This document shows positions 16,200-24,852 of a DNA stretch of 64,000 nt, one piece after another (within the stretch, counting starts at the first letter, position 1; the number at the start of each line of letters is the position of its first letter). The translations under genes were made by a program, and so were the position numbers. The notes below the pieces were generated by a model. That model did not search any database. It worked only from the letters and a program-made list of their open reading frames with translations, and was not told the DNA's origin. Origin of the DNA: an uncultured Corynebacterium sp. (GTDB taxonomy: Bacteria > Actinomycetota > Actinomycetes > Mycobacteriales > Mycobacteriaceae); contig NZ_CAMIBP010000001.1 of NCBI RefSeq assembly GCF_946223165.1, positions 1 to 64,000 of the forward strand, read 5' to 3'.

Positions 16200-17027
16200 C
16201 TAGGACTCGTTGAGGCGGTGCTTGGCGCCGTCCTCGCCGTCCGTATCCTCGGCGTCTTCTTCGGCGTCTTCCCCGGCGTCTTCCTTGGCGTGCTTGGCCA
16301 GCTGCTCATCGAGGGAACCCAGCAGCTCCTCGTCGCGCTCGGTCACGCCCTGTTCCACGAGGTCGGACTCCTTGGCGGGGGCGTCATCCGCGGCGGAGGT
16401 GGAGGTGTACACCAGCGTGGAGCCCTGGACCTTGTCTGCGCCGAACTCCTCAACGCGCGGCGGGTTCTCCGATGGGGTCTCCTTCACGAAGACGTTGCGC
16501 ACGAGGTAGAAGGCTGCGCCGCCCAGGGCGGCGATGAGGGCGAGGATTCCGGCGATGGACCAGAACGTCGAGCCCTTCTGCTTCTTCTTCGCGGTCTTGG
16601 CCGCCTTGGTGCGGGCCTTAGCCTGCGCGCGCAGGTTCTTGGCCGCGGACCTGGCGGTGGCCTTGGCCTCCTTGCGGGCGGCCTTGACCTGCTTCTTGCC
16701 GGACTTCTTGGCCTCCTTCACGGCCAGGGCGGCCTCCTTGCGGGCCTCGGCCACGTGATCCGTGAGCTCCTCGCGGGCCTCGTCGCGGCGGGTGGCGAGC
16801 TCCTCCAGCGTGCGCTCCAGGCGCGCGTGAGCAGCTTTGGTCACGGCGCCGGCCTGCTGGCGCGACTGCGGGAAGAGGTCACTGTCCTGGATGTTCTCGG
16901 TGACGGAGTTGGCCGCCGACTCCAGGGTGGCGTAGGCCTCACGGGCCTTTTCCTCGCGGACCTCGGAGAACTTGTCCCACGCGGAGCGGGCCACCTTGAC
17001 GGCAGTGTTGATGTTGGCGAGATTCAT
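16200..17027 (-). CDS. Lysine/alanine-rich coiled-coil membrane protein
   Basis: A 275-residue protein. Residues 1-60 are amphipathic helix (MNLANINTAVKVARSAWDKF), followed by a long Lys/Ala-rich coiled coil (KEAKKSGKKQVKAARKEAKA) resembling histone-H1-like or heparin-binding-haemagglutinin repeats. One transmembrane helix follows (FWSIAGILALIAALGGAAFY, about 158-177), then an acidic Glu/Asp-rich tail of about 85 residues. It is probably anchored in the inner membrane with the basic coil cytoplasmic. I chose the ATG at 17027 because AAAGGAG precedes it. Function unknown. Confidence 0.75.
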   Translation of the reverse strand: MNLANINTAVKVARSAWDKFSEVREEKAREAYATLESAANSVTENIQDSDLFPQSRQQAGAVTKAAHARLERTLEELATRRDEAREELTDHVAEARKEAALAVKEAKKSGKKQVKAARKEAKATARSAAKNLRAQAKARTKAAKTAKKKQKGSTFWSIAGILALIAALGGAAFYLVRNVFVKETPSENPPRVEEFGADKVQGSTLVYTSTSAADDAPAKESDLVEQGVTERDEELLGSLDEQLAKHAKEDAGEDAEEDAEDTDGEDGAKHRLNES

Positions 17028-17120
17028 CTCGGCTCCTTTAATCGCTAAACCTGTGCCATCCACGTTACCGGCACTGGCGGTGGCGTGGCGGAGATCGGGT
17101 GGATCCCGCACCCGCGCACA

Positions 17121-17248
17121 CTAGACCGCTTGGTATGCGTGCGCCCGAGTTTTATTCGTGTGCTTTTCTGCAAATGATGCTGGTCTTATCTTTTTAATGG
17201 TACTACCAGTAAAAAGCCCCTTCCTTTATTCCTAGACAGCTTGGTACG
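17121..17248 (+). promoter_or_regulatory. Two TAGAC-N6-GTA sites upstream of metF, McbR-like
   Basis: CTAGACCGCTTGGTATG (17121-17137) and CTAGACAGCTTGGTACG (17232-17248) are 15/17 identical. Each resembles the left half of the TAGAC-N6-GTCTA operator I recall for McbR, the corynebacterial repressor of methionine and sulfur genes. They lie upstream of metF-metE, where McbR control would be expected. The right half-site is degenerate, so the factor is uncertain. Confidence 0.5.
17190..17216. repeat. 27-bp near-perfect palindrome
   Basis: CTTTTTA (17190-17196) mirrors TAAAAAG (17210-17216), and inside it TGGTA-C-TACCA (17198-17208) is perfect. Only one symmetric position fails. It lies in the 263-bp divergent gap between the coiled-coil gene and metF and could be an operator. 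Confidence 0.8.
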
Positions 17249-17290
17249 TTTTTCCGCATCCAACACCCGCTGAACAGGAAGGAGTACCCG

Positions 17291-18196
17291 TTGAGTCCTC
17301 GCGTCTCTGCGTCCGCACCGCTGGATTCCCCCGGGTCGAACGCCCAGCCGCGCCCGCCTCGGACCGCGCTGTCGTTTGAAGTCATCCCGCCCCGCGGACC
17401 CGCCGATACCGGGACGCAGGACCACCTCATTGATGAATTAGCCCGGTACGCACCCGACTACGTCGCCGTCACTAGCTCCCAACGTTCCGGCTGGCTCGAG
17501 GGCACCGCCGCCACCATCAGCCGGATCACTACCCGCACCGGCCTACGGCCGCTCGCGCACCTCGCCTGCACCGCGGGGACCGGCGCTCAGCTTCGCGACT
17601 GGATCGAACAGCTCGTCGACGCCGGCGTCCGCGGGCTCCTGGCCCTGCGCGGCGATCTCCCGCCGGGCGGCATGCCCCCGGATCACCTCGCGCACGCCAC
17701 AGATCTCGTCCGCGCCATCCGCGACTTCGAGCAGGTCCAGGCTCAGCGTTTTGCCGCCGGCCGGCTCGCGGTGGGCGTTGCCTGCTACCCGCAGGGTCAC
17801 GCCGAGTCCGCCACGCGCGACGAGGACTTCGACGTCCTCCTCGCCAAGCAGCGCCTGGGCGCCGACTTCGCTATCACTCAGTTGTTCTTCGACGCGGAGG
17901 ACTACCTACGGTTCGTCGAACAGGCCCGCCTGGCTGGGGTTCGCATCCCGCTCATCCCGGGCATCATGCCGATCACCAGCGTGGCCAAGCTCGAGCGCAT
18001 GGCGCAGCTGTCCGGCCACCCCGTGCCGCCTCACCTCGCCCGCCGCCTAGAAATCGATCCGGACTGCGGCCTCGAACTCACCGCCCAGCTGGCCCGCGCC
18101 TGCATTGACGGCGGGGCGGGCGCCCTCCACATCTATACCCACAACAACCTTTCTCAAACCGTCGAGTTGCTCGACAGAATTGGACTGCACTCATGA
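17291..18196 (+). CDS. metF: Methylenetetrahydrofolate reductase
   Basis: A 301-residue flavoprotein that reduces 5,10-methylene-THF to 5-methyl-THF, the methyl donor for MetE encoded next. The TIM-barrel landmarks are LSFEVIPPRG with the catalytic Glu, VAVTSSQRSG, LLALRGDLPPGG, VGVACYPQGH, ADFAITQLFFDAEDY and the PLIPGIMPI segment. The start appears to be a TTG following AAGGAG; no ATG or GTG lies between it and the conserved core. The stop overlaps the metE start (ATGA), giving tight translational coupling. Confidence 0.95.
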   Translation: MSPRVSASAPLDSPGSNAQPRPPRTALSFEVIPPRGPADTGTQDHLIDELARYAPDYVAVTSSQRSGWLEGTAATISRITTRTGLRPLAHLACTAGTGAQLRDWIEQLVDAGVRGLLALRGDLPPGGMPPDHLAHATDLVRAIRDFEQVQAQRFAAGRLAVGVACYPQGHAESATRDEDFDVLLAKQRLGADFAITQLFFDAEDYLRFVEQARLAGVRIPLIPGIMPITSVAKLERMAQLSGHPVPPHLARRLEIDPDCGLELTAQLARACIDGGAGALHIYTHNNLSQTVELLDRIGLHS

Positions 18197-20487
18197 CCAC
18201 CTTCCCCCACGCCACCATCGAGGGCTACCCGCGCATCGGCGCCAACCGCGAGCTCAAGCGGGCGCTGGAGGCGCTCTGGTCCGGCCGGATTACCGAGGAG
18301 GAATTCCGCACGGTGACCCACGCCCTGCGTATCGACACGTACAGCCGCCTGGTGGATCTGGGCCTGCGCGAGGACTACGCCATCCCGGCCGATGTCGCGT
18401 ATTACGACCAGGTGCTGGAGACCGCGCTCACGGTTGGTGCCCTGCAGGCCGACTCGCTGCAGGCGGAGTTCGATCTGGCCCGCGGCACCGCGGACACCCC
18501 GGCGCTGGAGATGACCAAGTGGTTTGACACCAACTACCACTACATCGTCCCCGAGATCGCCGATGATCATCGCTTTGCCGCCCGCCCGGACCGCGTCCTC
18601 GACATCGTCGCGGAGGCTGCGGCCGCCGGCCACCGCGTGCGCCCCGTGCTCGTGGGACCAGTGACCTTCCTGGCGCTGGCCAAGCAGGCCGACAACGCCA
18701 CGTCCGCCCCGCTCGATCACCTCGATGATCTCGTCGCCGCGTACGCGGAGATCCTCCGGGCGCTGCACGAGGCCGGCGTCGAGTGGCTCCAGCTTACGGA
18801 GCCGGCGCTCGTCGCGGACCTCACCGCGGCCACTGACGCGGAGCTTGCCGATGCCGCCCAGCGTGCTTACACCGTCCTGCTCGGCAGCGCCGCGCGCCCG
18901 CAGCTCTACGTCACCCTTCCCTACGGCGCCGCTCGTCAGGGCCTGCGCGCCGTCGCCGGCGCCGACGCCGTCCAGGTCGATCTCTCAACCGGCACCCTCG
19001 CGCTCGAGCCGGGCTACCTGGAGGCGGTCCGCGCCCTCGCCGCCGAGTTCCCTTCCACCCACCTCGTCGCCGGACTCGTGGACGGGCGCAACGTGTGGGC
19101 GGCTGATCTGCGTCACCTGCGCGACACGTTCGAGTCTCTGCCGGGCGCCTCTGTGTCCACCTCGGTGTCTCTGCAGCACGTCCCGCATTCCGTCGCGGCG
19201 GAGACCGCGCTGCCCGTCGACGTGGCCCCGTGGTTCTCCTTTGCCGATGAGAAGGTGCGCGAGGTCGTCGCCCTGGCGGCCGGGCCGCTCGACCAGCCGG
19301 ACGCCTACTCCGTCGCCGATCGCGCCGTGCGCACGCGCCGCGAGTCCGCGCGCGTGCACAACCGCGACGTCCAGGCCCGCACCGCCGCGCTGCCCGACGG
19401 TCCCGTCCAGCGCCAGCCCCTCTACGCGGAGCGCCAGCAGGCGCAGCTCGCGCTGGGCCTGCCGCTCCTGCCGACGACCACGATCGGCTCCTTCCCGCAG
19501 ACCTCCGACATCCGTGCCGCCCGCGCCGCCCACCGCGCCGGGGAGCTCTCCGACGAGCAGTACACCGAGTCCCTGCGCGCCGAGGTCAAGCACGTCATCG
19601 ACGTTCAGGAGCGACTGGGCATCGACGTCCTCGTCCACGGCGAACCCGAGCGCAACGACATGGTGCAATACTTCGCCGAGCTGCTCGATGGCTTCGTCGT
19701 GACGAAGAACGGCTGGGTCCAGTCCTACGGCTCCCGCTGCACCCGTCCGCCGATCGTCATCGGCGACATCTCCCGCCCGGAGCCGATGACGGTGGAGTGG
19801 GCTACGTACGCCCAGTCGCTGTCCGACAAGCCGGTCAAGGGCATGCTCACCGGCCCCGTCACCATCCTTGCGTGGTCGTTTGCGCGCGACGACGTTCCGC
19901 TGTCCGTCTCTGCCGATCAGCTGGGCGTGGCGCTGTCCGAGGAGGTCCGCGATCTCGAGGACGCGGGCATCGCCATCATCCAGATCGACGAGCCGGCGCT
20001 GCGCGAACTCCTCCCGCTGCGGGAGGACGACCGTGCAGACTACCTCGACTGGGCGGTGCGCTCGTTCCGCCTCGTGGCGCTGGATGCTCGCCCAGAGACG
20101 CAGATCCACACGCACCTGTGCTACTCGGAGTTCGGCCAGATCATCGATGCCGTCGCCGCCCTCGACGCCGACGTCACCTCCATCGAGGCCGCCCGCTCCC
20201 GCATGGAGCTGCTCGCCGACGTCGACGATCGCTTCTACTCGGGCCTCGGCCCGGGCATCTACGACATCCATTCCCCGCGCGTGCCCTCCGCCGCGGAGCA
20301 GGCGGAGCTCATCCGCGCCGCGCTGCGCAGCTTCCCGGTCGAGCGCCTGTGGGTCAACCCCGACTGCGGGCTCAAGACCCGCGGCTACGCGGAGGTGGAG
20401 TCGGCGCTGCGCAACATGGTGCTGGCCCGCGACGAGGTGCGCTCAAGCCTCGAGGGCGCCAGCGAACCCCTCGCCCGCGTGCGCTAA
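18193..20487 (+). CDS. metE: Cobalamin-independent methionine synthase
   Basis: A 764-residue MetE transferring the methyl group of 5-methyl-THF-polyglutamate to homocysteine. The N-terminal barrel begins with GYPRIGANRELKRALE. The C-terminal catalytic barrel starts near TTTIGSFPQT and holds the zinc ligands in IHTHLCYSEF (His and Cys), the later Glu, and NPDCGLKTR (Cys). All are present and the length is normal. It is co-transcribed with metF, so supply and use of methyl-THF are coupled. It converges on the HAD gene, overlapping it by four bases. Confidence 0.97.
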   Translation: MTTFPHATIEGYPRIGANRELKRALEALWSGRITEEEFRTVTHALRIDTYSRLVDLGLREDYAIPADVAYYDQVLETALTVGALQADSLQAEFDLARGTADTPALEMTKWFDTNYHYIVPEIADDHRFAARPDRVLDIVAEAAAAGHRVRPVLVGPVTFLALAKQADNATSAPLDHLDDLVAAYAEILRALHEAGVEWLQLTEPALVADLTAATDAELADAAQRAYTVLLGSAARPQLYVTLPYGAARQGLRAVAGADAVQVDLSTGTLALEPGYLEAVRALAAEFPSTHLVAGLVDGRNVWAADLRHLRDTFESLPGASVSTSVSLQHVPHSVAAETALPVDVAPWFSFADEKVREVVALAAGPLDQPDAYSVADRAVRTRRESARVHNRDVQARTAALPDGPVQRQPLYAERQQAQLALGLPLLPTTTIGSFPQTSDIRAARAAHRAGELSDEQYTESLRAEVKHVIDVQERLGIDVLVHGEPERNDMVQYFAELLDGFVVTKNGWVQSYGSRCTRPPIVIGDISRPEPMTVEWATYAQSLSDKPVKGMLTGPVTILAWSFARDDVPLSVSADQLGVALSEEVRDLEDAGIAIIQIDEPALRELLPLREDDRADYLDWAVRSFRLVALDARPETQIHTHLCYSEFGQIIDAVAALDADVTSIEAARSRMELLADVDDRFYSGLGPGIYDIHSPRVPSAAEQAELIRAALRSFPVERLWVNPDCGLKTRGYAEVESALRNMVLARDEVRSSLEGASEPLARVR

Positions 20488-21122
20488 AACCGCAGTTCGT
20501 CGAGGCTGGCGATGTCGCCGCCTCCCGCGCGCTGCAGGTGGAGGGCGGAGAGCCCCGCGGCCCGGGCACCCTCGACGTCGTTGGCCAGGCTGTCGCCCAC
20601 CATGAGGGTGTCGGCGGGCTCGACGCCGAGTGCGCGGCAGCCCGCGAGGTACGCCTCGCAGTGCGGCTTCGGGGTTCCCAGGTCCACGGTGGGAATGAGC
20701 ACGACGCCGTCGAGGTCGAGCCCGCCGGCGCGCAGCTTGCCTTCCTGCATCTCGCGCGCGCCATTGGTGAGGATGCCTACGCGCAGACCCGCCGCACGTG
20801 CGCGGCGCAGGGCCGGGGCGGCATCGGCAAAGGCGCGCCATTGTCTCTGGTAGCCGGCGAGGTAGCCCTCGTAGGCGGCCAAGGCTTCCTCCTCCGTCAT
20901 GTCGGGGCGGCCGAGGAACTCGCGGCAGCGCTGGGCGCGCTGTCCCTGGTGGCTGATCTCCCCGCGCTCGTAGGCGGCAAACCATTTATCCGACAAATCG
21001 GCGAAGAGCTGCTGCTGTCCCGTGGGCAGGCCGAGGGACAGGCACCATTCGTCCAACCCGGCGTTCATGGCCCCAGTGTGATCTAAGAGCGTGTCGTCGA
21101 GGTCAAAGAGGATTGCGCGCAT
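20484..21122 (-). CDS. HAD family hydrolase (YjjG-like phosphatase)
   Basis: A 212-residue haloacid-dehalogenase-type phosphatase. Motif I is FDLDDTLLD with the nucleophile Asp, motif II is GILTNG, motif III is the Lys of LGTPKPHCEAY, and motif IV is LMVGDSLANDVEGA. The alpha-helical cap between motifs I and II is of the C1 type found in nucleotidases such as YjjG. ATGs at 21131 and 21140 are also possible starts; none has a clear ribosome-binding site. Confidence 0.88.
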   Translation of the reverse strand: MRAILFDLDDTLLDHTGAMNAGLDEWCLSLGLPTGQQQLFADLSDKWFAAYERGEISHQGQRAQRCREFLGRPDMTEEEALAAYEGYLAGYQRQWRAFADAAPALRRARAAGLRVGILTNGAREMQEGKLRAGGLDLDGVVLIPTVDLGTPKPHCEAYLAGCRALGVEPADTLMVGDSLANDVEGARAAGLSALHLQRAGGGDIASLDELRF

Positions 21123-21233
21123 GAGGGACATTGTAGGCATGACCGTGCGTGCCCCACTGTGTCCAGGAGTGATCGCTGCCAGCGTTGGCGTTGAAGCCGA
21201 TCCCAATGGGCAAAAGTCTTTATAGTGGACTGC

Positions 21234-21755
21234 ATGACTCAGAAGACCGCAACTGCAACTATGCACACCAACCACGGTGACATCGTTATTGACCTGTTCG
21301 GCAATCACGCCCCCGTCACCGTTGAGAACTTCGTCGGCCTGGCCAAGGGTGACAAGGACTACTCCACCCGCAACGCCAAGGGTGAGCCGTCCGGCCCGTT
21401 CTACGACGGCGCCATCTTCCACCGCATCATCGACGGCTTCATGATCCAGGGCGGTGACCCGACGGGCACCGGTACCGGTGGCCCGGGCTACCAGTTCCAG
21501 GATGAGTTCCACCCGGAGCTGCAGTTCGACCGCCCGTTCCTGCTGGCCATGGCTAATGCCGGCCCGGGCACCAACGGTTCCCAGTTCTTCATCACCGTGG
21601 CTCCGACTCCGCACCTCAACAACCACCACACCATCTTCGGTGAGGTCACCGACCCGGCCTCCCAGAAGGTCGTTGCTGAGATCGCCGCCGTCCCGACCGG
21701 TTTCGCTGACCGCCCGGTCAACGACGTCGTCATCGAGTCCATCGAGATCGCCTAG
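21234..21755 (+). CDS. ppiA: Cyclophilin-type peptidyl-prolyl isomerase
   Basis: A 173-residue cytoplasmic cyclophilin. It has the catalytic and substrate-binding blocks FYDGAIFHRIIDGFMIQGGDP, GPGYQFQDEF, LLAMANAGPGTNGSQFFIT and HTIFGEV, including the FHRII arginine and the FFIT phenylalanine. It matches the PpiA encoded near oriC in Corynebacteriales. I chose the ATG at 21234 rather than a GTG nine bases earlier because it gives the conserved short N-terminus. Confidence 0.95.
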   Translation: MTQKTATATMHTNHGDIVIDLFGNHAPVTVENFVGLAKGDKDYSTRNAKGEPSGPFYDGAIFHRIIDGFMIQGGDPTGTGTGGPGYQFQDEFHPELQFDRPFLLAMANAGPGTNGSQFFITVAPTPHLNNHHTIFGEVTDPASQKVVAEIAAVPTGFADRPVNDVVIESIEIA

Positions 21756-21797
21756 TCCGAAGCGCCGCACGCGTCATCGACTAAGACATCTCACCGC

Positions 21798-21847
21798 GCA
21801 GCCCGCGTCCGCACCTGGTGTGTGGATGCGGGCTGCGGGCCGTTTTA
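21798..21847 (+). terminator. Terminator of ppiA
   Basis: GCAGCCCGCGTCC (21798-21810) pairs with GGATGCGGGCTGC (21824-21836, one G-U) and a TTTT follows at 21843. Confidence 0.8.
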
Positions 21848-21930
21848 TGGCGAACAATAGGGGACAGCACACGAAGAGGACACCGCGTTCGATGTGAGAA
21901 ACACGGGTGACGCGAAGGAAAGGAACGATT

Positions 21931-22596
21931 GTGGGCGCAGGCCTCTGGGTGAAGAACTACGCGAGGACGGCCCCGGTGACGGCCGGGATTGTCGTCGCGT
22001 GCTGCCTCGCATGGATTGTCACCGCCGTGCAAGCGCGGTCCCTCTCGGGCAGCTACTACGATTCCTCCCTGGCCTTCGAGTGGACCCTGTGGGGGCCACA
22101 GGTCCTGCAGGGCGAGTACCTCCGGCCGCTCGGCGCCATGTTCATGCACCTCGACCTGGGCCACCTCGCGGTCAACATGTTCCTCCTCGTCTTCATCGGC
22201 CGGGAGATTGAGCGCGCCTATGGCTCGGCGCTGTATGCCTGTGCCTATCTGGCCGGCGGGCTCGGTGCCGCCGCCTCCGTGTTGTTCATGGACTTCAGTA
22301 CGCCCACGGTCGGCGCTTCGGGTGCTCTCTATGCGCTTATGGTCTTGCTCATCGGCGTCTATCGCTCGCGGGGTATGGATCTACGCGCCCCCATCGTCCT
22401 GGTCCTGGCGAACATGGTTTACACCGTCATGTCCCCGGGGGTTTCGCTGTGGGGGCACGTGGGCGGTGTTGTTGCCGGTCTCCTCATGCTGCCGTTCATG
22501 ATGAGCCGCCGGACGCAGGTCCGGTGGATCGGAACAGTGAGCGTCCTGGGCGTGTCGCTCATCCTTATGTGGTTCTCAACAGTGTATTGGGGATAA
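21931..22596 (+). CDS. Rhomboid family intramembrane serine protease
   Basis: A 221-residue polytopic membrane protease. Six hydrophobic segments are visible. The active-site serine lies in GASGALYAL (about residue 129) and the partner histidine in LWGHVGGVVAGLL (about 175). The conserved HLAVNM Asn and a Glu-rich first loop are also present. It cleaves transmembrane substrates that are not identifiable here. The GTG at 21931 follows AAGGAAAGGA, which decides the start. The gene order ppiA-rhomboid is conserved near the origin of Corynebacteriales. Confidence 0.92.
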   Translation: MGAGLWVKNYARTAPVTAGIVVACCLAWIVTAVQARSLSGSYYDSSLAFEWTLWGPQVLQGEYLRPLGAMFMHLDLGHLAVNMFLLVFIGREIERAYGSALYACAYLAGGLGAAASVLFMDFSTPTVGASGALYALMVLLIGVYRSRGMDLRAPIVLVLANMVYTVMSPGVSLWGHVGGVVAGLLMLPFMMSRRTQVRWIGTVSVLGVSLILMWFSTVYWG

Positions 22597-22841
22597 GTGG
22601 GTGGGTTTATCCACGCGACCATGTGTTCGAAATTTATCCACAACACTTATCCACATTGTGGATAACTACATTCTTGTAATTTCCCGAACACTCTGTCGGT
22701 GTTTTGCCTGATCATCGAGGTAAAAGCTGCGCCTGTGGAGAGATTAACCTGTTGTGAGATCGGGGACAACCGTTATCCACAGGCTGTGAGTTAATGTGGG
22801 GAATTCTGTAATTCACAAATTTATCCCCAGCCTGTGGATAA
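22588..22841. promoter_or_regulatory. Cluster of DnaA boxes (oriC-like or DnaA-titrating)
   Basis: Five perfect DnaA boxes (TTATCCACA) occur in about 210 bp: forward at 22634-22642, 22647-22655 and 22773-22781, reverse at 22657-22665 and 22833-22841. One-mismatch boxes lie at 22588-22596 (reverse, over the rhomboid stop), 22607-22615 and 22821-22829, with a weaker one at 22912-22920. AT-rich segments lie between them (22625-22690 and 22785-22825). No gene is present between the rhomboid and DUF4261 genes. It is either a replication-origin-type element or a DnaA reservoir. Confidence 0.8.
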
Positions 22842-22966
22842 CTTTGTACGCACGGTGTGGACATCCCGCCGCGGGCCACCGCAATATCGCCGGTGAGCAC
22901 CTCGCGGAGCCTGTGGAGAAATCGTGCAACCCACACAGCGCGCGGCCGGGTCACCTTACGACAAAA

Positions 22967-23012
22967 GCGGCGCCCGTCCCCAGTGAGTTTCTGGGAGCGG
23001 GCGCCGCGTTTG
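22967..23012. terminator. Strong bidirectional terminator
   Basis: GCGGCGCCCG (22967-22976) pairs perfectly with CGGGCGCCGC (22998-23007), with additional CCCAG/CTGGG pairing inside. AAAA on the left and TTTG on the right allow function in both directions. Confidence 0.75.
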
Positions 23013-23154
23013 TTCTCTCGGAGTGCCCTTGTCCAAGGATCCAGCGCGACAGCGTCGGAATCAGTCAGCGCCTGCTAGAGATGGCGCCAGGCCGGATCGT
23101 CGACGGCGGTGCGGCGTTCGATGTCACGCAGCGGGGTGCCTTCGCCTGTCGGGT

Positions 23155-23991
23155 TCACATCTCCAGTTGGAGAGCTGTCTCTTCCTCGTCGACGATGCTC
23201 GGCTGCCACGACGTCATGATCTTCTCGTTCTCGTCACGTCCGAGGGTCTCGCCGGCTCGGATCCGTGCCCCACCGAGCAGGTACCCAACGATGTCCATGA
23301 GGTAGGAGAACAGGTCGTCGGGATCGCACGTCGAGCCCACCACTTGGATCTCCGGGATGCCCAATTTCATCAGGCCAGTCGAGGAGGCGTTCCAAGCGCC
23401 GTCTTCACGCTGGCCGATCCACACAGGCGCCAGGAAGGCCGCAGCTAACGGGTTTTCGGCCTCGGTGATCTCCAGGTAGGGCTCCTTGCCGTACGTGGTT
23501 CCCACGTCACCGGAGTAGTAGCCCACGGCTTCCTCTAGGCGCAGCAGCCCGCGCACGATCTGCACGTGGTTGATCACGGCGTCGAGATGGCTGAGCGGGG
23601 CCCCGTCGTCGCTGTCGCCCTTCGAGATGCCGGGCATGCCCGCCACGAGCAGGAACGAGTGGTGTTGTTCAATAGCCTCGGGGTTGTCGCCGGCGAACAC
23701 CGGGTGGAGCGCACCCTGCGCCTCGCCGCCGGGAAACGGTGCGTCCGTCAACGAAATTGGCACCCAGAGCCCGTTGATCGTACAGGCCACGGTATCGTCG
23801 TCAGCCGCGTCCCATTCGAAGACTTCATCGTCACTGATGTGGTCATTCAGGACCTCGACGATCTGCTCCCTGCTGACCGCCTCACGCAACAGCACGTAGC
23901 CAATTACCGGGCCGTCGCTCATTTCGTAGGTGGGCTCGGGACGAGTGCTTTTGAAGGCTTTGCCAGAACGCTTGCCAAACAGTCCGAACAT
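23155..23991 (-). CDS. DUF4261 domain protein
   Basis: A 278-residue cytoplasmic protein beginning MFGLFGKRSGKAFKS. The body has the features I associate with DUF4261: an early VIGYVLLREAVS strand, DDDTVACTINGLWVPISLTDAPFPGGE, an SFLLVAGMP segment and a conserved late block EIQVVGSTCDPDDLFSYLMDIVGYLL. Function unknown; relatives occur near polymorphic-toxin and secretion loci. GAGGAG before the ATG at 23991 decides the start. Confidence 0.75.
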   Translation of the reverse strand: MFGLFGKRSGKAFKSTRPEPTYEMSDGPVIGYVLLREAVSREQIVEVLNDHISDDEVFEWDAADDDTVACTINGLWVPISLTDAPFPGGEAQGALHPVFAGDNPEAIEQHHSFLLVAGMPGISKGDSDDGAPLSHLDAVINHVQIVRGLLRLEEAVGYYSGDVGTTYGKEPYLEITEAENPLAAAFLAPVWIGQREDGAWNASSTGLMKLGIPEIQVVGSTCDPDDLFSYLMDIVGYLLGGARIRAGETLGRDENEKIMTSWQPSIVDEEETALQLEM

Positions 23992-24852
23992 GCCTTTTCT
24001 CCTCGTGAATGGTTTCCGGATGCTATTACGACGGAATCCTAATCGACGCAGTTCATGTGCGCCTGTCTTCTTCATCCGCGACGAGCTCCAGCGGAAACGT
24101 TGTCATGCGACCTGCATTGACGCGCGTCGCTACACGTTAAACTTGAACTCCACTAAGCGTCGAAAGAAAGCAACCTCACAGGTCGGCTTCGTCGTCCCGC
24201 CGGAGGAAACCTTCGGTAGCAACCAATCGTGACCCCTAATTCTGCTTATGACGCACTGTGTGCGTAGGTTGGACTACTTAAAGCTTTCTGAAGAATCTTT
24301 TTCGGATCGGTCCAGATCGTGCAAGGTTGGTAGTTTTTGCTGCGATCTCCGTGTTTTCTGGTGGCTATCCGGGGTTTGTTCACGAGGCTTGCCGAGGGTA
24401 GAGCTGGGGTTATTGTCGGCTTTGTGGGTTGTATTGATTGTCTTTAGGGCTAATTCTGGAAGCTCATACGCGGCTGTTGGGCCCGATTGTTGTATTGGTG
24501 TAGGCCACAATCTATAGAAGTGACGCACGGTTGGGGTCATAGGCCCACGCCACAGCGGCATCGGCAGGCGGGGGCAGCGCAGGGTGTGTACGAAGGGAGA
24601 TAGCGCGCGGACGCCCCGGCGCTCTCTGCCCCGTGATTCCGCAGGTAGCCCGCAGTGAAGAGTCCTTTCCCTGGGACAATCCACCTAAGTATCCATTTGT
24701 GGCCGGCAGGGAGATTTCGATTGAGACCCAGGTGAAGGTGACCCTAACCTCGGCGGAGTAGGCACGAACGCTCGTTAGGACGGGACGGCCACATACTCAT
24801 GAGTCTCATTAATTCAAAGATCTTCAAGGACAACTTCAAGGACAAGGTCGTT
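23992..24852. other. Long gene-poor interval before the secreted-protein cluster
   Basis: No convincing gene is visible over about 860 bases. Open frames of 90-137 codons exist but lack ribosome-binding sites and family resemblance. The part 24248-24530 is G/T-rich on the plus strand and lower in GC than its neighbours. Near the right end CCTAAC (24743-24748) and GTTAGG (24774-24779) form an inverted repeat just upstream of the first secreted-protein gene, a plausible regulatory site. Confidence 0.5.
24230..24540. mobile_element. Possible short element bounded by TGACCCC inverted ends
   Basis: TGACCCC at 24230-24236 is mirrored by GGGGTCA at 24534-24540, and TGACGCAC recurs near both ends. 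The 311-bp interior has unusual composition and no gene. No target-site duplication is visible. It could be an insertion-sequence remnant or MITE; it may also be chance. Confidence 0.3.

Noticed and set aside
17028..17290. SAM or cobalamin riboswitch before metF-metE
   Set aside because: No conserved riboswitch core is visible; the palindrome and TAGAC repeats better fit protein operators.
18985..20271. Long antisense open frame within metE
   Set aside because: Composition is dominated by the complement of metE codons, with no family resemblance.
22605..22850. DnaA boxes as a chance result of AT-rich intergenic DNA
   Set aside because: Five exact 9-mers in both orientations within about 210 bp in a high-GC genome is far beyond chance, so the cluster was kept as a finding.
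24248..24517. 89-codon open frame in the gene-poor interval
   Set aside because: No ribosome-binding site, Cys/Trp-rich odd composition and no conserved motif; left as intergenic.
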